64,000 nucleotides of DNA from Streptomyces sp. ITFR-21 (GTDB lineage Bacteria; Actinomycetota; Actinomycetes; Streptomycetales; Streptomycetaceae): assembly GCF_031844685.1 (NCBI RefSeq), contig NZ_CP134605.1:4585001-4649000 (forward strand), given 5' to 3'. Made by a program: the position numbers and the translations under genes. Of the stretch, positions 49,185-57,535 are shown piece by piece. Position 1 is the stretch's first letter. Every line of letters starts with the position of its first letter. The notes under the pieces are model-generated. The model had not been told where the DNA came from. It saw only the letters and a program-made list of their open reading frames with translations, and ran no database searches.

Positions 49185-50990
49185 TTACGAAGCGGGGGTG
49201 GTGCCCGTGACGGACGGGCTGGACTTGGCGCCCTCGCCGACGCTGTTCACGGCGGCCACGGTGATCGAGTACGCAGTGGAGGGCGTGTAGCCGGTGAGGG
49301 TGGTGGAGTTGGTGCCGGCCGGGACCGTGGCCTTGAGCGTCGAGCCGTCATAGACCCGGTGAGCGGTGACGGCCGGCTGGGCACCGGTCGGCGGAGTCCA
49401 GGCAACGTCCATGCCGGTGGCGGTCACGTTGGTCACGCCGACGGACGTGGGGGCACCGGGCACGGCGTTGGTCTTGCCCGTGATCGCGGTGGACTTCACC
49501 GACTCGCCGACGGAGTTCGTGGCGGTCACGGTGATGGAGTAGCTCTGGCCGGCGGTGTAACCGGTGACGGTGCCGCTGGCGTTGGGCGCGTTGACGTCGC
49601 CCTTGTTGGTGCTGCCCTGGTAGAGCGTGTACTTGGTGACCGGCGGGTCCATCGTGATCGCGTTCCACTGGACGGGGACGCTGGTCGTGGAGGGGCTGCC
49701 GCTGAGTGCGAGGCCGGTGGGGGCAGCAGGCGCGGCGGGGGTGGGAACGGTGCCGGTCAGTGCGGTGGAGGCCGGCCCCACACCGAGGCTGTTGCCGGCG
49801 ACGACGGTGAAGCTGTACGCCTGGCCGGCCTTGTAGGACAGCGTGATGTGCGGCGCGGTGCCGAGCGGGGCGTCGACCGTGGCGACCTTGCGGACGCCGT
49901 CGTAGACCGCGTAGTACGTCGGGCTGCCGTTGGTGGGTCCGATGGATGGTGCGGCGAGGGTGAGCTTGACCTGGCCGCCGACGACCGGGGACTCCGTGAG
50001 GGTCGGCGTCCCTGCCTTGCCGGGGACAGCCGTGGCCGGAGGAATCTGGCTGCGCAACACGATGGAGAACGGCCCCGTGGAGGTGCCGTTGGCATCGGTG
50101 CGGACGGCGCGGACCTTGAGGGCCAGGAGTTGGTCAGGCACGGTGAAGTTCGGAGTGGTGTACGTGACGGTCTGCGCGCTGCCACTGGGCTGGTTGATCT
50201 CGCCGAGCTTGACGTCGCCGAGTTCGAGGCCGATGCGGGCGGGGTCCATGGGGACGTCCGTCTCGCGAGAGGGGTTGGTGTAGACCTCGTACTTGGTGAC
50301 GTTGAGCTGCTTCTGCCAGCGCAGGGAGATGGGGCCGCCGCCGCTGGAGGTGATGACCGGCAGAGGTCCCGCGAACTGAAGGTCGTTGACCGGTCCGGGC
50401 GGCAGGGTGTTGTGCTGCTGGTCGTAGCCGACGGCCGGCGTGGTGATGGTCAGCGGGTCGCTCGCCGCGCCGTAGACGTCGTCGTGGTTGTAGGCCGCGA
50501 CGGTGACGGTGTAGGAGGTCTCCGGCTGGATACGGACCCACTGCGGGTGGACGGGGTCGGTCCGGTCCCAGTAGCCGGTGATCAGGGCGTCGGTGTCGCC
50601 TCCGGGCACTGTGACGTCGCCCTCGCCGACGATGGTGACGCGGTGGCCGGCAATGTAGATGTGGTCCAGCCCCCGGCTGCCGAGGCTGTAGCCGCCCTGA
50701 TCGGGCAGCGGCGGCAGCGGCGGCATCTTGGAGTGCGCCGCGATTTCACCGATGTTCGAGTGCCAGTAGAGCTGGACTTCGTGGGGCTGGACGCGGCCGG
50801 CGCCGGTGGGCTGGCCGTCGGCGGTCTTGTACCAGGTGGGCTTCGGGGGAACGACGCTGTCGCCGTAATCGACGGGCCGTTCCGCGACACGCTCTTCGGC
50901 GGTCAGGGGCTCCTCGACGAGGCCGACCGCTGACCCCGGCTCTGCCGTCAGCGCCGTATTCGTCTCAAGGTGCCACTTCTCATTCGCCAT
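49185..50990 (-). CDS. Fibronectin type III repeat protein, probable minor tail or receptor-binding component
   Basis: A 601-aa protein. The C-terminal 330 residues hold about four FN3 domains, with repeated YTAGQSYSITVTATNSVG/GYTPSTAYSITVAAVNSV-type strands and V-W/T openers. The N-terminal part has further beta repeats and a WVRIQPETSYTVTVAAYNHD stretch. FN3 arrays occur on phage tail and baseplate proteins. ATG 50990 is the first Met of the fold; earlier starts overlap the upstream gene. Confidence 0.85.
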   Translation of the reverse strand: MANEKWHLETNTALTAEPGSAVGLVEEPLTAEERVAERPVDYGDSVVPPKPTWYKTADGQPTGAGRVQPHEVQLYWHSNIGEIAAHSKMPPLPPLPDQGGYSLGSRGLDHIYIAGHRVTIVGEGDVTVPGGDTDALITGYWDRTDPVHPQWVRIQPETSYTVTVAAYNHDDVYGAASDPLTITTPAVGYDQQHNTLPPGPVNDLQFAGPLPVITSSGGGPISLRWQKQLNVTKYEVYTNPSRETDVPMDPARIGLELGDVKLGEINQPSGSAQTVTYTTPNFTVPDQLLALKVRAVRTDANGTSTGPFSIVLRSQIPPATAVPGKAGTPTLTESPVVGGQVKLTLAAPSIGPTNGSPTYYAVYDGVRKVATVDAPLGTAPHITLSYKAGQAYSFTVVAGNSLGVGPASTALTGTVPTPAAPAAPTGLALSGSPSTTSVPVQWNAITMDPPVTKYTLYQGSTNKGDVNAPNASGTVTGYTAGQSYSITVTATNSVGESVKSTAITGKTNAVPGAPTSVGVTNVTATGMDVAWTPPTGAQPAVTAHRVYDGSTLKATVPAGTNSTTLTGYTPSTAYSITVAAVNSVGEGAKSSPSVTGTTPAS

Positions 50991-51159
50991 CAGCAGGGCC
51001 TTTCTCGGCAGTTGGTTCAATCTCCGCGTCGTGGTCCGGTCGACGCGGGACCGGCGGAGGATCTTCGGGGATGTACCTGGCGATCAGCCGGAAAATGACG
51101 AGCCCGATGGCGCTGACCAGAATGGACACCATCTGAGCCGCCACGTCGCTCATGTTCAT
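50980..51159 (-). CDS. Small membrane protein
   Basis: A 59-aa protein with one membrane helix (MVSILVSAIGLVIFRLIARY) and an acidic Pro-rich tail. Start fixed by the ATGA overlap with the upstream stop. Holin or holin-associated role possible. Confidence 0.65.
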   Translation of the reverse strand: MNMSDVAAQMVSILVSAIGLVIFRLIARYIPEDPPPVPRRPDHDAEIEPTAEKGPADGE

Positions 51160-51560
51160 GGCCGCTCCCGCATGTGGCGCAGCCACGCCGAAAAGGCCGC
51201 GAGGGAAACACCGGCGAAAGCAGCCACATTGGCGAACTGCATCCAGAGATTGGCCGGGGAGTTGATCAGCGAAATCGACGCGAACGCGAGCAGATAAGCG
51301 CCCAGGTATCCCATGAGGCGAAGACTCGACGTCTTCAGCGAATAGACCGTCGAGACCACCCCGAGGGCGACGCCGAAGGTGGTGTACACCAGCGCGATGC
51401 AGTAAGCGACGCTGTCATTCGACGCGTCCACGACAGAGAAGGGCGTGGACCCGAGAGCCTTCTGAAGGGCGGCGGCTGCCGTGAAGACGCTCAGCCCCGC
51501 GCCGAGGATCTTCTTGGTCACCGCTGGCGGGTAGAGGTACCCGCTGCACTCTCGCTTCAC
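51156..51560 (-). CDS. Membrane protein, about four segments
   Basis: A 134-aa protein with hydrophobic helices around ILGAGLSVFTAAAALQKAL, VAYCIALVYTTFGVALGVVS, LMGYLGAYLLAFASISLI and FANVAAFAGVSLAAFSAWL. GTG 51560 starts 1 nt after the upstream stop. Unknown function; with 50980-51159 a possible membrane pair. Confidence 0.68.
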   Translation of the reverse strand: MKRECSGYLYPPAVTKKILGAGLSVFTAAAALQKALGSTPFSVVDASNDSVAYCIALVYTTFGVALGVVSTVYSLKTSSLRLMGYLGAYLLAFASISLINSPANLWMQFANVAAFAGVSLAAFSAWLRHMRERP

Positions 51561-51561
51561 G

Positions 51562-51810
51562 TCACATCCCGAGGTCGAGGTGGGGTGCCGGGGTCGGCAC
51601 AAAGTTCGGAGTGGAGACCGGCCGGCCGTCGGGGAGGTGCTTCACCGGGGCCTCGTGGATGCCGTGCCATCGGTCGTCCAGGTCGCGGCGGACGGCGTAC
51701 GTGGCCGCCTCGACGACGCCGCCACGATCGGTGACGACCTTCTTGTAGGCGCCGTCAGTGAGACCCTCTTCGAGGTCTCCGGAAAGGGAACGCGGCATCG
51801 CGTAGCTCAC
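51562..51810 (-). CDS. Small hypothetical protein
   Basis: An 82-aa protein from GTG 51810, overlapping the 33-aa gene's stop as GTGA. It contains GAYKKVVTDRGGVVEAATYA. Unknown, probably structural-region accessory protein. Confidence 0.65.
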   Translation of the reverse strand: MSYAMPRSLSGDLEEGLTDGAYKKVVTDRGGVVEAATYAVRRDLDDRWHGIHEAPVKHLPDGRPVSTPNFVPTPAPHLDLGM

Positions 51811-51908
51811 TTCGGACCACCCGCCTTCTTCTTCGCGATCGTCTTCATCAGGAACCGCGCCTTTTCCTTGCAGCGCAGCCAGATGCTGTAGAGGTTCGGC
51901 AGGCGCAT
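51807..51908 (-). CDS. 33-aa basic micro-protein
   Basis: ATG 51908 overlaps the upstream stop by 1 nt (TGATG) and its own stop overlaps the next start (GTGA). The peptide is MRLPNLYSIWLRCKEKARFL followed by a Lys-rich end. The double coupling is strong evidence that it is translated. Confidence 0.6.
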   Translation of the reverse strand: MRLPNLYSIWLRCKEKARFLMKTIAKKKAGGPK

Positions 51909-52156
51909 CAGCCGTCACCGAGCTTTCGGACAGCGGGAGCCGCGCGCTTCTTGGACGATCCGGAGGCGATGCCGGCGCCCATCGGGCGGCCCACGGAAAC
52001 CCCGGCAGCGAACTCGGACGTGGTCGAGGGGGCCTTTGGGGCGTAAGCGCCCTTGGTGCGCTGGTCCTGGAGATTCGACTTGCCGTGGGTTACTCCAGTG
52101 ACGTTGTCGCCCCGGCCGGTCCGGCGGCGGTCAGTGGTACGGGTTGCCTTGGGCAT
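51908..52156 (-). CDS. Small basic protein
   Basis: An 82-aa Arg/Lys/Gly-rich, probably disordered protein (MPKATRTTDRRRTGRGDNVT). Unknown. Part of a chain of coupled small genes. Confidence 0.65.
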   Translation of the reverse strand: MPKATRTTDRRRTGRGDNVTGVTHGKSNLQDQRTKGAYAPKAPSTTSEFAAGVSVGRPMGAGIASGSSKKRAAPAVRKLGDG

Positions 52157-52157
52157 T

Positions 52158-52460
52158 TCAGATCACTCCCAGAGCGGGGTACGAGGTCGCGGAATACCCG
52201 GACTGGCGCTGGCTGTAGTCGACGCGACTGCCCGGGTAGACCTCGTCCAGTCGGGCGATATCGGAAATTCCGAGAATGTGCTGCCGATACCCGAACCTCG
52301 GAGGAGTTCGACCAATGTTCGGGATGGGCGGCTTGATGCGTCGCACGGCATCCGGGGGCATGTCGGTCCACTCGCGCAGGTAGTTGGTGACCTGCTGCTC
52401 CTGGAGTGACGACCAGGGGCGGTGCGCGTACATGGAATCCTGGGAGAGCACCGCCATCAC
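52158..52460 (-). CDS. Hypothetical protein
   Basis: A 100-aa protein, helical start (SLQEQQVTNYLREWTDM) then Pro/Arg-rich. GTG 52460 and ATG 52457 are adjacent starts, both overlapping the upstream stop. Unknown. Confidence 0.66.
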   Translation of the reverse strand: MMAVLSQDSMYAHRPWSSLQEQQVTNYLREWTDMPPDAVRRIKPPIPNIGRTPPRFGYRQHILGISDIARLDEVYPGSRVDYSQRQSGYSATSYPALGVI

Positions 52461-53026
52461 CTCCAGGCCGGCTTGAAACGCATGAGCTGCGCGCGACGCT
52501 GCTCGTTGACAGCCGTGAAAGGCGGAGTGATTTCCTGGGTGTACACCCGCTGAGCAGTGGCGAATCGAGCCTCCGTGGAGACGAGAGTCTCCGACTTGCC
52601 GTCATTTACGAGCGGCGAGCCGATGAAGCTGCCTCGCTGTGTCCACCGCTCGCCGCGCGCCTGGGCTTCGAGAGCTGCCGTCGGATTGACGTCGTCGGTC
52701 CAGTAGTAATCCACCGGGTCTACGCGCTCCCCCTTGTGCACGCCGCGCTGGTAGCTGCGCTGAGTGGCCCGGTTCCCGATGGAATTGAGAAGCCGGTCCT
52801 GGCGGCGGGTTCCGGCGCCGATCGTCCCGAGATACCCATCCGGGTATTCGGCACTGGGGACATGCCCGGTCTCCATCAGCCGGCGGGCGTCGAGAATGTC
52901 TCGGGCGCCGGTCATGAGGAATCCGCCCGAGCCTCCGGTGTACGTCACCGCGCCGCTGACCGGTGCCTGGTACGGCGGGTTGTACGAGAGGTTGGCGTTG
53001 GCGCCTGCACGCTGGGGGTAGCTCAT
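52457..53026 (-). CDS. Hypothetical protein
   Basis: A 189-aa protein. Tyr/Gly/Asn-rich start (SYPQRAGANANLSYNPPYQ), then charged with TARRLMETGHVPSAEYPDG-like helices. ATG 53026 overlaps the upstream stop. Possibly a minor virion protein; no family recognised. Confidence 0.66.
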   Translation of the reverse strand: MSYPQRAGANANLSYNPPYQAPVSGAVTYTGGSGGFLMTGARDILDARRLMETGHVPSAEYPDGYLGTIGAGTRRQDRLLNSIGNRATQRSYQRGVHKGERVDPVDYYWTDDVNPTAALEAQARGERWTQRGSFIGSPLVNDGKSETLVSTEARFATAQRVYTQEITPPFTAVNEQRRAQLMRFKPAWR

Positions 53027-53619
53027 GCCTTGTTCCACCCCCGACTGGTCTTGAAGAGGGGATTGCCGGAGCGGGCCGGGTCGGTCGCGGCACGATTCAC
53101 CGAGGTGACGGCGCGAGCGCCCAGCCCGACGGCCAGGCCGCCCATACGCCCTGCTCGTCCCACCCATGCCGGCGCCTGGGGCCGTACGGGGGGTGTGCTG
53201 GCTGGCACGGGGCCCGGCTGTGCAGGGGCCGGTGCCAGGGGCGCGGGACGGCTGTACGTGGAGGACCGGTTGGGGTCGGGTGCCGGACCGAAGCGCTGGC
53301 CGGCTGCCTGGTAGGCGGAACGGTTGATCGTCACGGCGGGCCGGTCGGGAGCGGGCGCCGCAGAGGGCGCGGCGGCCGGGGCCGGCCAGTGAGTGGGAGC
53401 AGGGCCTGCGGCCGAGGGGGAAGCGGGGCCGCTCGGGGTCGGACCGAGCATGCTGATCTCCGGCTGCGTCCAGGTCGGGCTGGAGGAGGCAGCCGGTGCC
53501 GGGTCGGAGGGAGGCGGCGGGGGTGTGACGCGCTGGCTGGCCATGGACCGTGTGCTCATGCCGGGGAGGGCGTGCTGAGCGGTGTGGAACTGCTGGCCGT
53601 TGAAGTTGGCGAGTCCCAT
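53023..53619 (-). CDS. Pro/Ala-rich disordered protein
   Basis: A 198-aa protein with long Pro/Ala stretches and short motifs FNGQQFHTAQHAL at the start and GRMGGLAVGLGARAV near the end. Probably disordered. Unknown role. Confidence 0.62.
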   Translation of the reverse strand: MGLANFNGQQFHTAQHALPGMSTRSMASQRVTPPPPPSDPAPAASSSPTWTQPEISMLGPTPSGPASPSAAGPAPTHWPAPAAAPSAAPAPDRPAVTINRSAYQAAGQRFGPAPDPNRSSTYSRPAPLAPAPAQPGPVPASTPPVRPQAPAWVGRAGRMGGLAVGLGARAVTSVNRAATDPARSGNPLFKTSRGWNKA

Positions 53620-53623
53620 GAGG

Positions 53624-53830
53624 TCACCTCCCGGTTGATGCGGCGCCGTGTGCGAATTCCTGGAGCGTCGGGCCCCGTTCGAGCCCGGCGTTGAAACCGA
53701 ATGAGGAGTCGGCCTGCTGGTCCATGTCGGAGCGGCTCGGGGCGACGGCCAGGGAGCCGGTGGTCGCGGAGCCGGTCAAGGGCAGGGAGGCGGTGCGAGG
53801 GCTGCTGGGGGAAGTGACGCCAGTGCTCAT
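53624..53830 (-). CDS. Small Ser/Thr-rich protein
   Basis: A 68-aa protein from ATG 53830 (ATGA overlap). Ends GLERGPTLQEFAHGAASTGR. Unknown. Confidence 0.62.
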   Translation of the reverse strand: MSTGVTSPSSPRTASLPLTGSATTGSLAVAPSRSDMDQQADSSFGFNAGLERGPTLQEFAHGAASTGR

Positions 53831-54087
53831 GAACGGGCCCACCCCATGTCGTCTGCGGGGCCGGGAGCCGAGGCCGGCCCGGAGTTTCCGCCGCCGCCCT
53901 GCATGGCGTGAGCCGCCGACGAGCCGAACTGCATGGCGGACAGCACCCGGCTGCCGCTGCCGGCCGACCTGGTCCCGGCGCTGATTGCACCCGAGCGTGC
54001 AGCGGCGGTGACGGCGGTGCCAGCCGCTTCCCGGGCCCCGACGGACAGGGCGGCGCGGCCGAGCATGCCGGCGAGGAGAGGCCACAT
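53827..54087 (-). CDS. Small Ala/Gly-rich protein
   Basis: An 86-aa protein. Ala-rich helix (AREAAGTAVTAAARSGAISA) then Gly-rich. Coupled by ATGA to the next gene. Unknown. Confidence 0.62.
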   Translation of the reverse strand: MWPLLAGMLGRAALSVGAREAAGTAVTAAARSGAISAGTRSAGSGSRVLSAMQFGSSAAHAMQGGGGNSGPASAPGPADDMGWARS

Positions 54088-54090
54088 GGG

Positions 54091-54465
54091 TCAGCCCGCC
54101 TTGTAGCCGGTGGACCCGCCCGCGCGGAAGTTGTCCTGCTCGCCGAACGCGCTGCGGACCTTGCGGGAGCTGGTGGTCGCGCAGCACGGGCAGCCGGGGC
54201 CGTGGTAAGAGCGGGCGACGGAGACGACACCGGCCGGGCCGTAGGTCTCGGCGGCCGACGTGGTCCGCTGGCTGCGGTGGGCGGCGTCCTTCACGGTCGG
54301 GTCCTGGTCCTTGGACAGCCCGGAGCGCGAGCGGGAGATGCCGTTGGTGGGTCGGACCCAGGTCACGCGGTGGGAATCGTCGCCCATGGTCGGGAACTCA
54401 CCGGTGCTCAGGGAGTTGACGGTGCTCGTCCTGCCCTTGTTGGGCGGGGTCCAGTGCTGGCTCAT
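54091..54465 (-). CDS. Hypothetical protein
   Basis: A 124-aa polar protein with HGPGCPCCATTSSRKVRSAF near the end (three Cys). ATG 54465 with GGAGG upstream. Unknown. Confidence 0.64.
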   Translation of the reverse strand: MSQHWTPPNKGRTSTVNSLSTGEFPTMGDDSHRVTWVRPTNGISRSRSGLSKDQDPTVKDAAHRSQRTTSAAETYGPAGVVSVARSYHGPGCPCCATTSSRKVRSAFGEQDNFRAGGSTGYKAG

Positions 54466-54582
54466 GTTCTCCTCCGCGTGGCGGTCGGGGCCCTGGAGAT
54501 GCTGAACACGAGTGATGTATGAGTTAGTGACGACTGGGCCTGCTGTCGGGAGTTTAGGTCTGCGCAGTTTTCGGCGAATATT

Positions 54583-54888
54583 TCACGAGCCCATGACCCG
54601 GATCGCGATGCCGAGGATGTCGCCTTGAGGTGACTTGCTGCGGAAGAAGGAAATCTCCTCCGTCAGGCGAGTTCCGAACGAGCTTACGAAGGACTGAGCG
54701 ATGGGGATTGCCTTGACCGACTGATTGACTGCGCCTGCACCAACGGGCTTCAGTACGACGACGTGGCCGGCGTTGATGGCATGGGCAATCGCAGATCCGA
54801 GTTCGGGCGCCGGAGTCGTCGACTTGACCCGGAACTCCTTCTCGGAGACCGCGTCCGATTGAGTCTGCACGATGAATACTCCCTGCAT
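54583..54888 (-). CDS. spoVS-like: SpoVS-like protein (Alba-like fold)
   Basis: A 101-aa protein. The segment VLKPVGAGAVNQSVKAIPIAQSFV closely follows the SpoVS core (IGAGALNQAVKAVAIARGFV in typical members, from memory), preceded by SAIAHAINAGHV and followed by a final strand. SpoVS affects sporulation and septum or DNA events in Bacillus and is rarely discussed in phages. Isolated in its own unit, with AGGGAG-type site upstream. Confidence 0.85.
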   Translation of the reverse strand: MQGVFIVQTQSDAVSEKEFRVKSTTPAPELGSAIAHAINAGHVVVLKPVGAGAVNQSVKAIPIAQSFVSSFGTRLTEEISFFRSKSPQGDILGIAIRVMGS

Positions 54889-54932
54889 CTTTTGCTGATG
54901 CAGGGAGCGTAGGCGTCGGCAATTAATTCTCG

Positions 54933-55496
54933 TTATGCCGCCTTTTTGGTGGGCGGCTTCGGGTTACGGATCGCGTCGATAACGTCCTGCTGGAACTTCA
55001 GTTCCAGCGGCTTCTCTGTCTCCAGGTCGGCCGCAATGCGTGCCAGGGAGTAGGCGTCGGCGGCGTCGTGGCTGGAGGACTCGTGCTGCCAGCGCATGTA
55101 GACGGCCAGCATCATTTTGTCCTTGTCCGCCCGGCCCGAGCCCGTGACGTACTTCTTCACCGTGGTCGGGGCCACGGCGTGGAGCAGGTGCGGAGGGAAA
55201 ACCTGCACGAGGGCCAGGCGCATGACGCCGCCCAGTTCTCCCAGCTCCTCGCGGCGGAACTTGCTGCCGTAGGCGTAGCCCTCGAAGCAGACCTGGCTCA
55301 CGGTGCCCTGCTGGCGCAGGTTCACGAAGAGCTGGCGCAGAGTGTGGTGGACGTAGGCCAAGCGCTGCGGACCGACGCCGGCCTTGGACGGGGAGAAGTC
55401 GTAGACGTGCTCAGTGGCGGTCTTGGTGGCCGGGGTGAAGGCCACGATCGCGCAGCCGGAGTAGGACTGGTCGATGCCGATGTAGGAGCGGGGCAT
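54933..55496 (-). CDS. ruvC-like: RuvC-like Holliday junction resolvase
   Basis: A 187-aa RNase H-fold protein. YIGIDQSYSGCAIVAF gives the first Asp, VCFEGYAYGSKFRRE the Glu, and SSHDAADAYSLARIA the last acidic residues. TVKKYVTGSGRADKDKMM is typical of RuvC helices. It resolves branched DNA during replication or packaging. ATG overlaps the upstream stop by 1 nt. Confidence 0.92.
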   Translation of the reverse strand: MPRSYIGIDQSYSGCAIVAFTPATKTATEHVYDFSPSKAGVGPQRLAYVHHTLRQLFVNLRQQGTVSQVCFEGYAYGSKFRREELGELGGVMRLALVQVFPPHLLHAVAPTTVKKYVTGSGRADKDKMMLAVYMRWQHESSSHDAADAYSLARIAADLETEKPLELKFQQDVIDAIRNPKPPTKKAA

Positions 55497-55969
55497 CAGA
55501 CCCCCCAGCGGGAGGCGCGGGACTCTGTGTCGCGGCTGTTCTGCCGGCGGCTGAGATCACGAGAGCAGAACTGGGCACGGGCCTCGGAGTTGGCGTGCAC
55601 CATGTCCAGCGCCTCGCACAAGCTCAGCGCGGCGACGTGCTTCTCCTCGTCAGCCTGCACCTGGGAATCGGCAGCAGCAGCGGCCTTGCGGCCGGCCACC
55701 GTCTTCTCCATCGACGCGTTCAGGGACGCGGTGGCGATGGAGTGGTTCAGGTTCTGCTTCGCGGCCTTCTCGTTGGCGCGGGCCTCGACCAGACGCATCG
55801 CCGCGTACGCGGTCCAGGAGACGAAGGTGCCGTAGAGGACCATCAGGTCTTGGTCGGTGAGTTCGGTGATGTCGCGGGGTAGTCCTGGCAGGTAACCGTC
55901 GGGCCGTTCTTCCTTTTCGAAGCCCAGTTTTTCGAGTTCGTCCCAGAGGCGATCTGCGGCAGTGCTCAC
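55496..55969 (-). CDS. Hypothetical helical protein
   Basis: A 157-aa protein from GTG 55969 (GTGA overlap with the nuclease gene). Mostly helical with an Ala/Glu/Lys-rich centre (ARANEKAAKQNLNHSIATAS). The length and late DADKR-type helices recall small terminase-like or P27-like phage proteins, but this is not firm. Confidence 0.62.
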   Translation of the reverse strand: MSTAADRLWDELEKLGFEKEERPDGYLPGLPRDITELTDQDLMVLYGTFVSWTAYAAMRLVEARANEKAAKQNLNHSIATASLNASMEKTVAGRKAAAAADSQVQADEEKHVAALSLCEALDMVHANSEARAQFCSRDLSRRQNSRDTESRASRWGV

Positions 55970-56874
55970 TTCTGCTCCTTGAATTCGATGCACGAGGGGC
56001 AGCCCGAACGTCCATTGATGTTGCAGCGGGGCGCGGTGTCGGATTTCACGCAGTCGACGATCGCGGCGGCGGCTTCGATGAGTGGCTCCGAGAACCCCTC
56101 GTCGTAGGTGACGGTGAAGCTCTTCGTCTCCTGCGTCGACTTGAAGTCATAGAAGAAGACCGTTCGATCCACTTCGAGATCTTCAAAGTGCACGCAGAGA
56201 TACATGTAGAGCTGTGTTTGACGCACGGCCGAAGGAAGTGGCCGGCGAAAGTCCCGCCACAGGCGCGTGAGGTCGGGTAGCTTGCCGAACTCCTCCGTCT
56301 CGACCATGTAGCGCTCAAGGAACTCAGGGCGTTCGTACCGCAGAGAACCGAGGCCGAGCGTCTTGATTTCGATGAGTGCGCTGTCCTGCGGGCTGTATCC
56401 GTCCGCCTTTCCGCCTATGCGGAGCGGGTCGGCGTTGAGGGGAACTTCGGCGTACTCGACACAGCGGCGGGATGCGGAGCAGACCCGGCAGCAGGTCGGG
56501 GTCTGGTCGTCCCAGAAGATCTGGTCGCAGGCCCGGCAGTGCCAGTCGCCGGCCAGGCGGCCCATCTCGGTGAACCAGCGCTGCCATTTCGAGTGGGTCT
56601 CGTGCCCTTCCTGGAAGATGTTCTCCCGAGTGAAGGTCGTCCTCCGCTTCTCCGCAGGCTCGGCTTGACGGCGCAGTCGGTGGAACGCCGCGAGGTGGCA
56701 CCAGTCGGCCTTCACCATCTCGCTGGGGTGAAGGACGTCCTGACGCCGGCCGGAAGGCCGCATCGCCTTCTCCAGCACGTGCTTCTGCACGTCGCCGTAG
56801 AGCGGTTCTGCGGACTTGGTGGCGTTCAGGTACTCGGTAAGGGCCGGACCCCCCTTTACGACGCGGCTGGCCAC
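55966..56874 (-). CDS. PD-(D/E)XK nuclease with Cys cluster (Cas4/AddB-like)
   Basis: A 302-aa protein. HPSEMVKADWC near residue 50 and C-terminal CNINGRSGCPSC give four Cys placed as in iron-sulfur RecB-family nucleases. A second Cys group (CRACDQIF, CCRVC) lies at about 112-132 and looks like a zinc ribbon insert. GGKADG and LIEIKTLG are the catalytic D and ExK. Likely a 5'-3' exonuclease or nickase for recombination. GTG 56874 overlaps whiB. Confidence 0.9.
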   Translation of the reverse strand: MASRVVKGGPALTEYLNATKSAEPLYGDVQKHVLEKAMRPSGRRQDVLHPSEMVKADWCHLAAFHRLRRQAEPAEKRRTTFTRENIFQEGHETHSKWQRWFTEMGRLAGDWHCRACDQIFWDDQTPTCCRVCSASRRCVEYAEVPLNADPLRIGGKADGYSPQDSALIEIKTLGLGSLRYERPEFLERYMVETEEFGKLPDLTRLWRDFRRPLPSAVRQTQLYMYLCVHFEDLEVDRTVFFYDFKSTQETKSFTVTYDEGFSEPLIEAAAAIVDCVKSDTAPRCNINGRSGCPSCIEFKEQK

Positions 56875-57221
56875 TGACTCTCCTCATTGGTCGGGGGTTC
56901 GGTGTTTCCAGGGGGATGCCAGATCCAGCGTTCCGGCATCCCGGGGTAGCGCATTCGCATTTCCAGCCGGTCCCGCGCGGTCATTCCGCCCCAGACGCCG
57001 AAGTTCTCCTTGTTGAACATGGCTGTTCGCAGGCATTCGGTACGGCGAGGGCAGACCCGGTCGTCATAGGTGCCGTTGCATACGTCGAGTGCGAGGGTTT
57101 CGTCCTCGAAGAAGACATCGCGGTTGCGCGTGGGAATGAAGCTGTTGTCGCGGCATTTGGCCTCGCCCCGGTGGTGGATTCCGGACCAGTCGGGTGCGTT
57201 GACGAGAGCGCGAATTCCCAT
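56856..57221 (-). CDS. whiB-like: WhiB-family regulator, unusual Cys spacing
   Basis: A 121-aa protein. Cys at 23, 48, 57 and 63 and the FGVWGGMT turn mark a WhiB protein (iron-sulfur cluster regulator of actinobacteria). The usual CxxC between the second and third Cys is here C-x8-C. Phage WhiB proteins can interfere with host WhiB function and superinfection. ATG 57221 overlaps the upstream stop by 1 nt; the 3' end overlaps the nuclease gene by 19 nt. Confidence 0.88.
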   Translation of the reverse strand: MGIRALVNAPDWSGIHHRGEAKCRDNSFIPTRNRDVFFEDETLALDVCNGTYDDRVCPRRTECLRTAMFNKENFGVWGGMTARDRLEMRMRYPGMPERWIWHPPGNTEPPTNEESQWPAAS

Positions 57222-57535
57222 CACGTGTCCTCCTCGCGTTCGATGAGGCGAAGAAATGTTTCTTTGGAGAGAACGACCCACGTCCGGCCCTGCATGTCGA
57301 CGGCGAAGGCCATGTCCCGCAGGTCGAGGAGGGCGTTTCTCTCGGCGTTGATCAGGTCTTTGTGGGTGAGGGAGAACCGCGCGGCGGAGGTGGTCTTGCA
57401 CTCGATAGACCACGCCTGGTTCCTCACGTCGTTCTTGACAGCCCAGCCGTTTCCGGACCCGGCCGTCGTGGTGCCGCCGATCTCTCTGGCGAGACGTTTC
57501 TCCTGGTCGCGGGAGGCTTTGATACGCCGGTCCAT
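57221..57535 (-). CDS. Small PD-(D/E)XK nuclease
   Basis: A 104-aa protein. DQEKRLAREIGG (first Glu), a central Asp in VKNDVRNQ, and WSIECKTT (ExK) form the PD-(D/E)XK core as in phage resolvase-like nucleases. Followed by FSLTHKDLINAE. Coupled to recA upstream by a 1-nt overlap and to whiB downstream. Confidence 0.82.
   Translation of the reverse strand: MDRRIKASRDQEKRLAREIGGTTTAGSGNGWAVKNDVRNQAWSIECKTTSAARFSLTHKDLINAERNALLDLRDMAFAVDMQGRTWVVLSKETFLRLIEREEDT

Noticed and set aside
49158..50933. 591-codon plus-strand open frame
   Set aside because: Antisense shadow of the fibronectin type III gene; low-complexity Gly/Arg/Asp/Val composition.
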